From Candidatus Villigracilis adiacens (GTDB taxonomy: Bacteria > Chloroflexota > Anaerolineae > Anaerolineales > Villigracilaceae), in NCBI GenBank assembly GCA_016703605.1, contig JADJBU010000026.1, positions 310,001-374,000 on the forward strand: DNA of 64,000 bases, in the 5' to 3' direction. The position numbers and the translations under genes were made by a program. Shown here one piece after another: positions 1-7,280 of the stretch. How positions within the stretch are numbered: position 1 is the stretch's first letter; every line of letters starts with the position of its first letter. Below the pieces are notes generated by a model. It had not been told where the DNA came from. It searched no databases and saw only the letters and a list, made by a program, of their open reading frames with translations.

Positions 1-2
1 CA

Positions 3-308
3 TCGCAAAACGTCCACGCTTTTCTTGCCAAACACGGATTGGACAGTCTCGTTCATGCCGTTTATGGTGTGGACACACCCGGCTCGAAGGCACAGAAAAT
101 ATCCATTGCGCGGGAGCGTTTTGTGGAAAATGAAGAAGCGGTCTTTATGATCGGCGATGCGCTGAGCGACGTCCGCGCCGCGAAGGAGGCTGGAGTGAGT
201 AGTATTGTCGTGACATGGGGGCATCAGAGTTTGGAAACTTTACTTCGGGGCGAACCTGACTATGTAGTCCATTCTCCAAATAGGCTTATTGAGGTAATTG
301 AGCGATAA
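3..308 (+). CDS. HAD-family phosphatase, C-terminal part (5' end outside window)
   Basis: The reading frame is already open at base 3, so only the last 101 residues are present and the true start lies upstream. The motif GDALSDVRAAKEAG matches the acidic motif IV of HAD hydrolases, and a conserved Lys lies upstream in the PGSKAQK segment. The spacing to VTWGHQSLETL and the ending PDYVVHSPNRLIEVI are typical of the phosphoglycolate phosphatase-like (Gph/PpaX) branch. Substrate cannot be told from this part. A TTG at 39 is an internal codon, not the start. Confidence 0.75.
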   Translation, partial: SQNVHAFLAKHGLDSLVHAVYGVDTPGSKAQKISIARERFVENEEAVFMIGDALSDVRAAKEAGVSSIVVTWGHQSLETLLRGEPDYVVHSPNRLIEVIER

Positions 309-519
309 AATATATAGAATTCTGATCTAAAGTTGAGACTACATCCATTGAGGAGTCTAAAGCGAACGAGATAGCTTTTGAAAGCCTACCCCCGCTAAAA
401 TCTTTCTACCTACTCAAAGCAGTCAGCACTATCAGCATCCAACGCGGACACATGTCACTACACGCAAGGCAAGTCGCCCTCGTTGCACGGGCAACAAGTG
501 CAAAGGGAACAAATGATAA

Positions 520-880
520 ATGAATCAAATCAATTGGTTTCAAACAAGCATTGATATAGCCCAAGCCATTATTAGCGGTGTATTCGTTGGCTTAGTCATT
601 CTGGCTTGACGAACGACGGGCAAAACGTGAACGTCGCCTTTCTGACTTTCGAATTGCCTCTAATTGGTTTAGATCTGAGCCCAAGACAAGTCTTCGAAAC
701 TTTGATTTGTCCAAAACAAATTTGTCAGGACACAAATTCATCAAGGCAAATTTAGAAGACGCGATTATTACCAACTCAGGTTTATGGGCTACAAATTTTA
801 GTGAAGCAAATCTACGAAAAACTGATTTTCAAAAATCTCGCCTCTATGGCGCTAAGTTTATAAAACAGTCTTCGCGCTAA
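520..880 (+). pseudogene. frameshifted membrane-anchored pentapeptide-repeat protein
   Basis: ATG at 520 opens a 29-residue frame with one hydrophobic segment (AQAIISGVFVGLVIL) that ends at TGA 607-609. The next frame continues without pause from about 596: FWLDERRAKRERRLSDF, then pentapeptide repeats (SLRNFDLSKTNLSGHKFIKANLEDA, split here as overlapping A(N/D)LXX units, then NFSEANLRKTDFQKSRLYGAKF) to a stop at 878-880. Joining the frames gives a normal architecture: N-terminal membrane anchor, basic stop-transfer, quadrilateral beta-helix. One indel near 596-604 therefore breaks the gene. The break is either real decay or an assembly error. Pentapeptide repeats are scaffolds, so no biochemical role is assigned. 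Confidence 0.6.
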
Positions 881-1108
881 CTTACCAATTCTGTCCCCCC
901 AACCCACGAAATTCCTCCAAACCCCCCCAAGGGCCCCCAAAAAAATTACGATTCGGATTTCCCCCCCTTGGAAAAAGTCAAACAAGTTGAAAACTGCATC
1001 TGGAAAGCCGTGAAGGTTGATAACTCCAATAATTTTCCGATAAACTTATGGAAAGAAATCCAAGAGCAAAATATTAAGTCTGCAAAAAAACGAAAGATGA
1101 AGTCATAA
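881..1108 (+). pseudogene. orphan reading frame after the pentapeptide remnant
   Basis: The frame used by the pentapeptide repeats stays open after its stop at 878-880, through a Pro-rich stretch (PPTHEIPPNPPKGPQ) and a charged segment (PLEKVKQVENCIWKAVKV ... WKEIQEQNIKSAKKRK) to TAA 1106-1108. It has no usable start codon. Long C and A runs at 895-967 are places where indels often occur. The second half looks like real coding sequence of an unrecognised protein, probably another piece of a decayed gene. Confidence 0.3.
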
Positions 1109-1121
1109 AAGAGAAATAGAT

Positions 1122-1645
1122 ATGGAATATTTATTAAATTTCCTGACTTCCCTTGCGTTTCCCAGCCATGGGGCAAATCCACGCTCAAGTCCAACTTGAA
1201 AATGCCGGACCTGGAATAGCGCTTGATATTGAATTATCAATATCTCTTGATCCACCACATCAAAAATCCACAAAGATATGGAAACACCCAGTGTTACTTA
1301 GGCTTTGTCCAAAAATTAGTTAATCAATTCGGCGCAAAAAGCCTCGTAAAATAGGCTCAAATTGCACAAGTTATTTTTGGACAAATCCTTATTGGTCAAA
1401 AAGAACTCTTTCTTCTCCCATACGAAACAGGTAGTAGCGGTATAGAATCCCTGAAACAACTTGCTGAAAAACATAACAGCTTAGTTGTGGCACTTAATTG
1501 GAAAAACATATTTGGTCATAAAAAGACATTTCATGCCAATTATAAACTCAGCGAGTTAGCACAGGGATGGTACAACACAGGACACCTAATAAAACCTAAA
1601 GACCTACCAGAACAAATACAACAGGTTACGAAGTCCCCTCAATGA
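1122..1645 (+). pseudogene. hypothetical protein broken by two frameshifts and an amber codon
   Basis: Three frames must be joined. Frame A starts at ATG 1122 (MEYLLNFLTSLA). Frame B is open from before 1168 and gives GQIHAQVQLENAGPGIALDI and SISLDPP. Frame C, open from about 1262, gives NPQRYGNTQCYLGFVQKLV, an in-frame TAG at 1352-1354, then AQIAQVIFGQILIGQKEL through LAEKHNSLVVALNWKNIFG to TGA 1643-1645. A segment like ENAGPGIALDIE reads as a beta-rich domain of small membrane-associated hypothetical proteins. I do not recognise a function. Codon use is AT-rich, unlike the neighbours. Confidence 0.45.
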
Positions 1646-1757
1646 AATCCACAGAGATATTGAGGGAATTAGCCGAGATATACGTTTGAACTATCATGGA
1701 AGATCTCGATAAAATCAATATCAAAAAAACTAAAACTTCTCGTAAAAAGAAGGTCAA

Positions 1758-2840
1758 ATGACAACCCCTACTCCTCAACCCTCCCCCACCCTCCTCAAAC
1801 CCATCAAGCCGGTTGGCATTGTCGGTTATGGCGCGTATGTGCCGCGCTTCCGTTTGCCCGCCAAGGAGGTCGCCCGCGTGTGGACGGGCAAGACCAGCGG
1901 ACTTCCCATCAAGGAGAAAGCCGTCCCCGGGCTGGACGAAGACGTGATCACCATGTCCATCGAAGCGGCGCGGAATGCGATGATGCGCGCCCAGATCGAT
2001 CCAACCGAATTACGTGCGGTGTGGGTCGGCTCGGAGTCGCATCCATACGCGGTCAAACCAACCTCCACCCTCGTCGCCGAAGCCATTGGTGCCGTCCCGA
2101 ACACCCAGGCTGCAGATTGGGAATTCGCCTGTAAGGCAGGCACCGAGGCGCTCGTCGCTGCAATGGGTCTGGTCGGTTCGGGCATGGGTCGCTACGCCAT
2201 GGCGATCGGCATGGACACGGCTCAGGGCAAACCCGGCGACGCGCTCGAATACACCGCAGGCGCGGGCGGCGGCGCATACATCATCGGTCCTGCGGAGGAG
2301 TCGCTGGCGGTCATCAACGCCTCGTACTCCTACGTCACCGACACGCCCGATTTCTGGCGGCGCGAATATCAGAAATATCCTGAGCATGGTATGCGCTTCA
2401 CCGGCGAACCGGCGTACTTCAAACACGTTACCGAAGCTGCCACGCATCTCATGGAAGCGTCCGGCACCACTGCTAAAGATTACAAGTGGGCGGTCTTCCA
2501 TCAACCCAACACTAAATTCCCGCAGCGCGTGGCGGGTCAGCTCGGCTTTTCGATGGATCAGATCGAACCCGGTTTGCTCGTGCCGATTATTGGAAATACC
2601 TACGCGGGCGCAGCCATGATCGGTTTGACTGCGACTCTCGACATCGCCGGACCCGGTGACCGAATCCTCGTCGTCTCTTTCGGCTCCGGCGCCGGGTCCG
2701 ATGCCTTCGACATTACCGTCACTGATAAAGCCCCTGCCAGACAAAACCTCGCCACGAAGACTCGTGAATACATTGCCCGTCGCACCGAAATTGATTACGC
2801 GACCTATGTCCGCTTCCGTGGCAAGCTGGCTATGAAGTAG
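1758..2840 (+). CDS. hydroxymethylglutaryl-CoA synthase, archaeal type
   Basis: The 360-residue length matches archaeal-type HMG-CoA synthases, which condense acetyl-CoA with acetoacetyl-CoA in the mevalonate route. Visible catalytic features are the nucleophile Cys125 in EFACKAGTEAL, His248 in FHQPNTKFP, an acidic residue in GSESHPYAVKPTS, and the C-terminal GNTYAGAAMIGL and FGSGAGSDAF loops. The first about 18 residues are a Pro/Thr-rich extension before VGIVGYGAYVPRF. ATG 1758 overlaps the stop of a tiny upstream frame. A thiolase-like gene follows after 154 bp, the usual archaeal partnership, but the DUF35 protein that bridges the two in archaea is not in the window. Confidence 0.9.
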   Translation: MTTPTPQPSPTLLKPIKPVGIVGYGAYVPRFRLPAKEVARVWTGKTSGLPIKEKAVPGLDEDVITMSIEAARNAMMRAQIDPTELRAVWVGSESHPYAVKPTSTLVAEAIGAVPNTQAADWEFACKAGTEALVAAMGLVGSGMGRYAMAIGMDTAQGKPGDALEYTAGAGGGAYIIGPAEESLAVINASYSYVTDTPDFWRREYQKYPEHGMRFTGEPAYFKHVTEAATHLMEASGTTAKDYKWAVFHQPNTKFPQRVAGQLGFSMDQIEPGLLVPIIGNTYAGAAMIGLTATLDIAGPGDRILVVSFGSGAGSDAFDITVTDKAPARQNLATKTREYIARRTEIDYATYVRFRGKLAMK

Positions 2841-2848
2841 AAAACCCA

Positions 2849-2973
2849 GTGAATAGGGAATAGATCATAGGGAATAGTAAGACCACTATTCACCATTCAC
2901 CATTCACTATTCACCATTCACTATTCACCATTCACTATTCACCATTCACCATTCACCATTCACCATTCCCTAT
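2849..2973. repeat. ATTCACC/ATTCACTA simple repeats with inverted flank
   Basis: The gap between the synthase and thiolase genes is filled by about ten copies of 7-bp words, CATTCAC and TATTCAC. The left flank (GTGAATAGGGAATAG at 2849) is complementary to the right-hand words (CTATTCACCATTC, CCATTCCCTATCAC), so the transcript could fold into a long imperfect hairpin. It lies between two genes expected to be co-transcribed. Only the final part, CAGGAAATCATAT before ATG 2995, looks like a ribosome binding site. Confidence 0.7.
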
Positions 2974-2994
2974 CACACAACCAGGAAATCATAT

Positions 2995-4155
2995 ATGTCA
3001 GACGTCGTTATAGCAGGAATAGGACAAACCGAAGTTGGCGAGCATTGGGATCTGGGTCTGCGCGACCTTGCCTATGCCGCCATCCATGATGCCATTCAAG
3101 ATGCGGGCGGACTCAAGCCGCAGTCGCTGTTCGTGGGCAATATGCTCGCGCCGAATCTTTCGCGGCAGGCGCATGTCGGCGCATTGATCGCGGATTATGC
3201 CGGGTTGAACGGCATCGAAGCCGTGACCGTTGAAGCGGCAGGCGCTTCGGGCGGAGCGGCGCTGCGTCAGGGTTACCTCGCCGTCGCCAGCGGATTTGTG
3301 GATGTGGCGCTCGTCGTGGGCGTGGAAAAATTTACAGATAAAGTTGGCGCCGGTGTAGATGAAGCCCTCGCCACTGCATCCGACTCAGATTTTGAAGCGG
3401 TGCAGGGTATGACTCCCGCCGCGCAAGCCGCGCTATTGATGAAGCGTTACATGCATGAGTATGAAGTCCCTGCCGATGGGTTTGCGGGCTTTGCGCTCAC
3501 AGCGCACGCACACGGCGCGGGCAACAAGAACGCCATGTTCCGCAAAGCCATCAAAGCGGAAGTGTATGCCAAAGCCGAAATGGTCAGCGACCCGCTCAAC
3601 ATGTTCGACATGGCTCCCAATGCGGATGGCGCTGCCGCGCTCGTTCTGACTCGCCGCGACCTGCTCCCGTCCAGTTGGGCGAGCCCACTCGTGAAGGTGG
3701 CTGGCTCCGGTTCTTCATCCGACACATTGGCGCTGCACGACCGCAAGGACATGCTGTTCTTCGACACGGCGCAAATATCCGCGGGTAAGGCGTTGAAACA
3801 GGCGGGTTTGTCGCTCGATGGGGTTGATTTCTTCGAATATCACGATGCGTTCAGTATCTTCGCCGCTTTGCAACTCGAAGCGATTGGGTTCGCTGTCCGG
3901 GGAAGCGGATGGAAACTCGCCGCAGACGGTTCGATTGGGCTGAAAGGCAAAATCCCCTGCGCCACGATGGGCGGCATGAAAGCGCGCGGATTCCCCGGCG
4001 GCGCTGCGGGCGTGTATCAAGCCGTCGAAGCAGCGACCCAACTGCGAGGTCAGGCTGAGGCGTGCCAGATCGCAGGAGCAAGGTTCGGGCTGATTCAATC
4101 GCTTGGGGGTCCCGCATCCACTACGGTGAGTCACATCCTGCAACGGTTGGATTAA
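2995..4155 (+). CDS. thiolase-family protein with missing catalytic residues
   Basis: The 386-residue protein has the fold pattern of archaeal/SCP2-type thiolases: AGIGQTEVG at the start, VEAAxASGGAALRQGYLAVASG around the N-terminal active site, EYHDAF with His283, and GGMKARGFPGG near the C terminus. Two key positions differ. The nucleophilic Cys of the usual EAACASGG motif is Gly83, and the His of the usual GHPxG motif is Phe333. The protein probably cannot do Claisen condensation by the standard mechanism. It may act as a structural partner of the HMG-CoA synthase encoded upstream, or use different chemistry. Both genes are on the same strand and likely form one unit. Confidence 0.8.
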   Translation: MSDVVIAGIGQTEVGEHWDLGLRDLAYAAIHDAIQDAGGLKPQSLFVGNMLAPNLSRQAHVGALIADYAGLNGIEAVTVEAAGASGGAALRQGYLAVASGFVDVALVVGVEKFTDKVGAGVDEALATASDSDFEAVQGMTPAAQAALLMKRYMHEYEVPADGFAGFALTAHAHGAGNKNAMFRKAIKAEVYAKAEMVSDPLNMFDMAPNADGAAALVLTRRDLLPSSWASPLVKVAGSGSSSDTLALHDRKDMLFFDTAQISAGKALKQAGLSLDGVDFFEYHDAFSIFAALQLEAIGFAVRGSGWKLAADGSIGLKGKIPCATMGGMKARGFPGGAAGVYQAVEAATQLRGQAEACQIAGARFGLIQSLGGPASTTVSHILQRLD

Positions 4156-4189
4156 CTTCATATATAAATGATTGTCAGTGTAGGCTGCA

Positions 4190-4290
4190 AAAACTTGCCC
4201 TGAGCCTGTCGAAGGGTCTCCCGAGTTTGCTCGAAAGTCAGGAGATGTGGCACGGCGCCGCTTTCGACTCCGTGCCTGACATGTTTTGCT
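4190..4290. repeat. palindromic intergenic element after the thiolase gene
   Basis: The gap contains CTTGCCCTGAGCCTGTCG-type sequence and a hairpin whose outer arms are GTCAGG (4237) and CCTGAC (4275), with inner arms GGCACGG (4249) and CCGTGCC (4270). The converging genes end at 4155 (+) and 4317 (-). There is no clear T run beside the hairpin, so it resembles a dispersed palindromic element more than a simple terminator. A related word, CCTCCGCTCAGGGCAAG, occurs in frame in the gene at 59337-60365. Confidence 0.45.
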
Positions 4291-4316
4291 TGCACACCGT
4301 TTTTTTTAAGTCAACC

Positions 4317-7226
4317 CTATTTCTTTTTCTTTACAGATGGTTTCGGCTTTGCCTTGCTGGCTTTTTTCACGGCGGCGGGTTTGGTTTTCTTCGCCGCCGA
4401 TTTCGGCTTATTAACGATTTTCTTCCCTGGCGGCAATGTTGCCGTCTTTTTCACGACGATCTTCTTCCCCGGTTTGGGCTTCTCCCCTTCTTCTTTCTTC
4501 ATCGCCTTCGGTTTTCCACGCCCGTTTTGGGCAGAGCCGAGGGGTTTCGCTTTCTTTTTTACAGCCGCCTTGCGGACAGCGCGCTTCTTCTTCTCGACAG
4601 GTTTCTCTTCCACGACCTCTTCAACTTTCGCAAACATCCTCCCCCACTCCTCCTGCATGGACGGGACGCCTGCGCCGTTGAGTTTGGCGCAGATGTCGCC
4701 CCATTCCTTGTCATAGGCGAAGCGGAACTCCATGAAGGCGTGGCATTGATACGCGCCGAGTTCCACGTACATGCCGCTTTTCCAAATCTCTTCGCACGAG
4801 CGGATGTATTCCAATTGCGTGGCGTAATCCTTGAAGATGGCGTAGCCTTTGCGCGGCAGGTTGAGCCCTTCCGCCAGCGAACGCCGGACCAGTTTGCCTG
4901 AGCCTTTATCGAGAACAGAAGCCGAGGTTTTGATCCAGCCTTTGGTGTCGCCGTATTTGTTGTGATAGATGACCAGCCCGCGTTCTTCGCCATTGCGGTT
5001 GGAATAGGCGAAGACGTTTTCGTCGAGTCCGCTGTAGGGTTTTTGAAGGTCGAAGAGCAGGAAATTCTCCACGTCGGCGAACAGGAAGCGGCGGTGAAGA
5101 AGCGGGAAGATGCGCCAGTCATGAGCCTGGATCAAGGCATCGTCCGGAGTCTCATCCCACTTGGGGCGGCGGAATTCCATCCCATATTTTTCGGCGAAGC
5201 CTTCGACCTGTCCGTGACCGAACATGGGCAAGCCGGGCAGGGTGGCAAGCACGGTGCAGACGCCGAAATATTTATCGCCCTTGCCGAACTGCTCGACGGC
5301 GGTCTTCTCGTCGGGGTTGTTCATGAAGTTGACGTAACGCTTGAGAATTTGCGGGTCGAACTCGAGCGTGTTCTTGATCGCCATGCGATACTTGGCATTA
5401 TCTTCATCGCGCAGCATGTGCATGAAAGCCGAGTTATATACGCGATGCATCCCCAGCGTGCGGACGAAGTACCCCTCCAGCAGCCAGAAGGCTTCGGCGA
5501 GCAACAACGTATCCGGCGCTTCCGCGGCGACGCGGTCTACCACCTCGCGCCAGAACTCGACGGGAATCCTGTCGTCGAACTCGGCTTTGGTCATGCCGAA
5601 TTGCGAACGCGAGGGGATCGCCCCGCCCGCGCCCGGCTCGGGGAACCACAGGCGTTGAATATGTTTCTTGGCCAGCGTCATCGCCGCATCGAAGCGGATG
5701 ACGGGAAAATTTCGCGCCACATGCAAAATAACCTGGATGACCGCCTCGCGCACTTCGGGTTTGCTGTAATCGAGTTGGGCGGTGTCGTTCCACGGGAAGG
5801 AGGTGCCGTCGTTGCCGTGGTAGATGTAACGCAGACCGCCGGTTTGCAGGTCGCGGCGTTGAAAGACAACGGCGGCGTCGGTCTTGTCGTAATAATGATC
5901 TTCGAGGTAAATGCCGACTCGCAGATCATCGGAAAGATTCTCAGACTTGAACGAGTACGAAGGGTACGGCGAATGCGACGTTGCAAGGAACCAATCGGGG
6001 TGTTCGATCACCCAGTTCGAGTCGATGCCCATGTGGTTCGGAACCATGTCCGCGGAAAGGCGGACGCCCCTCTGCCACGCCCGGCTGCGCAGGTTTTCGA
6101 GAGCGCCCCAGCCGCCGAGGTCTGCGGCGATGTCGTACGCGTATAACGAATATGCCGAAGCGACCGCGTCCTCCTGCCCCATGCGCTGTTTGATGCGCTG
6201 CGAGGCGCGGCTGCGCTCCCAGAGACCGATCAGCCACAAGCCGGTGAATCCGCGCGAGGCGAGCAGGTCCAGTTCCTCATCGGGGATCTGGTCGAGGGTG
6301 GAAATTTCGCGGTTATATCGCTTCGATAACTGGTCGAGCCAGACGTAGGTATTCTTGGCGATCAAAACGACGCGCGGCATCCAAGCCTGGTCGGGGCTGT
6401 AGCGTTCATACTCGGCATATTCCTGCCCTTTGAAGGTCGGGATGGGAATTTCCACCCCGGTCGAATCGACCGGTCCGCGCAGGCGGATGACGTCTTCGCG
6501 CAGGTAATCGAGGGCGCGCAGCATCCGCGTGGAAAATTCCGCGCCGAGCAAACGCCCCCAGCGTTCGAGGATGTAATTCAACTGACCTTCGAGCGAATCG
6601 GGAGATGCGTTGATGGGACCGAATAAAATCTCGGCGAGAGTCTCCGCGCCGCCGGTCCCTCCGCCCAACCCCGGCTGGTTCGAGAAAAAGTCGAGCAGGC
6701 GCGTGGTGAATTCCTTGATTGCGGAACCGTTCATCACGGAGATATCGAATAAATCCCTGTAGGGATTCATTGCCGGGTTGCGGTTGGCGTTTTCGATCAA
6801 CAGCATCTCTTCGATTGCCGCCGCGCGCACGCCGTAGCCCATCTCGCCCAGGTTGGCGATCTTCGTCGCAAGGTACATCCCCGCCGACATCTCGCCGCGA
6901 AAGACCGACATGGGCGGGAATTCCTCGGTAAATTTGGTCAGGGTCAGGTCGTACTTCGAACCGAGCGCCGATTGCAAAGCCCCCATGGCGCGCGCCATCA
7001 CGCCGGTATGGCGGCTGTAATACTGCCGCAGCAGGATGTGATAGGCTTCGTTGATCAGGGAGATGACGTAAAGGTCAGAGGGAGAAACAGCGCTCGAACG
7101 CACCGCGCTCATCTGTGCCGCAAATGCCCGCGCCGTGGCAAGGTCGGTAAAAACAACCCGCCCGTCGGGGCGGAAGAATTCTCGTGAAAAATTATATTTT
7201 ATGCGGGCGGCGCGGGAGATAAGCAT
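4317..7226 (-). CDS. GH13 alpha-amylase-family enzyme with long N-terminal domain and histone-like basic tail
   Basis: The 969-residue protein has an unrecognised N-terminal region (about 1-320), a GH13 barrel (about 320-800) and a Lys/Ala/Pro tail (about 855-969). GH13 regions seen are SADMVPNHMG (391-400, region I), IRFDAAM with candidate nucleophile Asp513, LLLAEAF with candidate acid/base Glu578, and FMNNPDE with Asp639, where the usual His before the Asp is Pro. LPGLPMFGHGQVEG matches the late-barrel loop. No signal peptide is seen, so it is probably cytoplasmic and acts on alpha-glucans or a related storage sugar. The tail is made of KKKxK, AVKKA and KPKP blocks like histone H1. The gene diverges from the kinase gene at 7281. 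Confidence 0.8.
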   Translation of the reverse strand: MLISRAARIKYNFSREFFRPDGRVVFTDLATARAFAAQMSAVRSSAVSPSDLYVISLINEAYHILLRQYYSRHTGVMARAMGALQSALGSKYDLTLTKFTEEFPPMSVFRGEMSAGMYLATKIANLGEMGYGVRAAAIEEMLLIENANRNPAMNPYRDLFDISVMNGSAIKEFTTRLLDFFSNQPGLGGGTGGAETLAEILFGPINASPDSLEGQLNYILERWGRLLGAEFSTRMLRALDYLREDVIRLRGPVDSTGVEIPIPTFKGQEYAEYERYSPDQAWMPRVVLIAKNTYVWLDQLSKRYNREISTLDQIPDEELDLLASRGFTGLWLIGLWERSRASQRIKQRMGQEDAVASAYSLYAYDIAADLGGWGALENLRSRAWQRGVRLSADMVPNHMGIDSNWVIEHPDWFLATSHSPYPSYSFKSENLSDDLRVGIYLEDHYYDKTDAAVVFQRRDLQTGGLRYIYHGNDGTSFPWNDTAQLDYSKPEVREAVIQVILHVARNFPVIRFDAAMTLAKKHIQRLWFPEPGAGGAIPSRSQFGMTKAEFDDRIPVEFWREVVDRVAAEAPDTLLLAEAFWLLEGYFVRTLGMHRVYNSAFMHMLRDEDNAKYRMAIKNTLEFDPQILKRYVNFMNNPDEKTAVEQFGKGDKYFGVCTVLATLPGLPMFGHGQVEGFAEKYGMEFRRPKWDETPDDALIQAHDWRIFPLLHRRFLFADVENFLLFDLQKPYSGLDENVFAYSNRNGEERGLVIYHNKYGDTKGWIKTSASVLDKGSGKLVRRSLAEGLNLPRKGYAIFKDYATQLEYIRSCEEIWKSGMYVELGAYQCHAFMEFRFAYDKEWGDICAKLNGAGVPSMQEEWGRMFAKVEEVVEEKPVEKKKRAVRKAAVKKKAKPLGSAQNGRGKPKAMKKEEGEKPKPGKKIVVKKTATLPPGKKIVNKPKSAAKKTKPAAVKKASKAKPKPSVKKKK

Positions 7227-7233
7227 AACAACA

Positions 7234-7251
7234 ATGATAACCGATTATCAT
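7234..7251. promoter_or_regulatory. candidate operator in the divergent GH13/kinase promoter region
   Basis: ATGATAA, a 4-bp spacer CCGA, and TTATCAT form a perfect 7+7 dyad in the 54-bp gap between two divergent genes. Its position allows it to act on both. The half-site resembles AT-rich dyads bound by several regulator families. No regulator is assigned. Confidence 0.4.
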
Positions 7252-7280
7252 CGAATTCGAGTAAAATTTCCGCCAACATT

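Noticed and set aside
1352..1354. In-frame amber codon read as pyrrolysine
   Set aside because: The same gene also has frameshifts, so the stop is simply part of its decay.
1696..1761. Small gene of 21 codons (MEDLDKINIKK) overlapping the HMG-CoA synthase start
   Set aside because: No ribosome binding site and no recognisable content. It is probably a tail of the decayed stretch.
1826..2185. Antisense open frames across the HMG-CoA synthase and other GC-rich genes
   Set aside because: They are shadows of the real genes, with Arg/Pro/Ala-rich translations and no ribosome binding sites.
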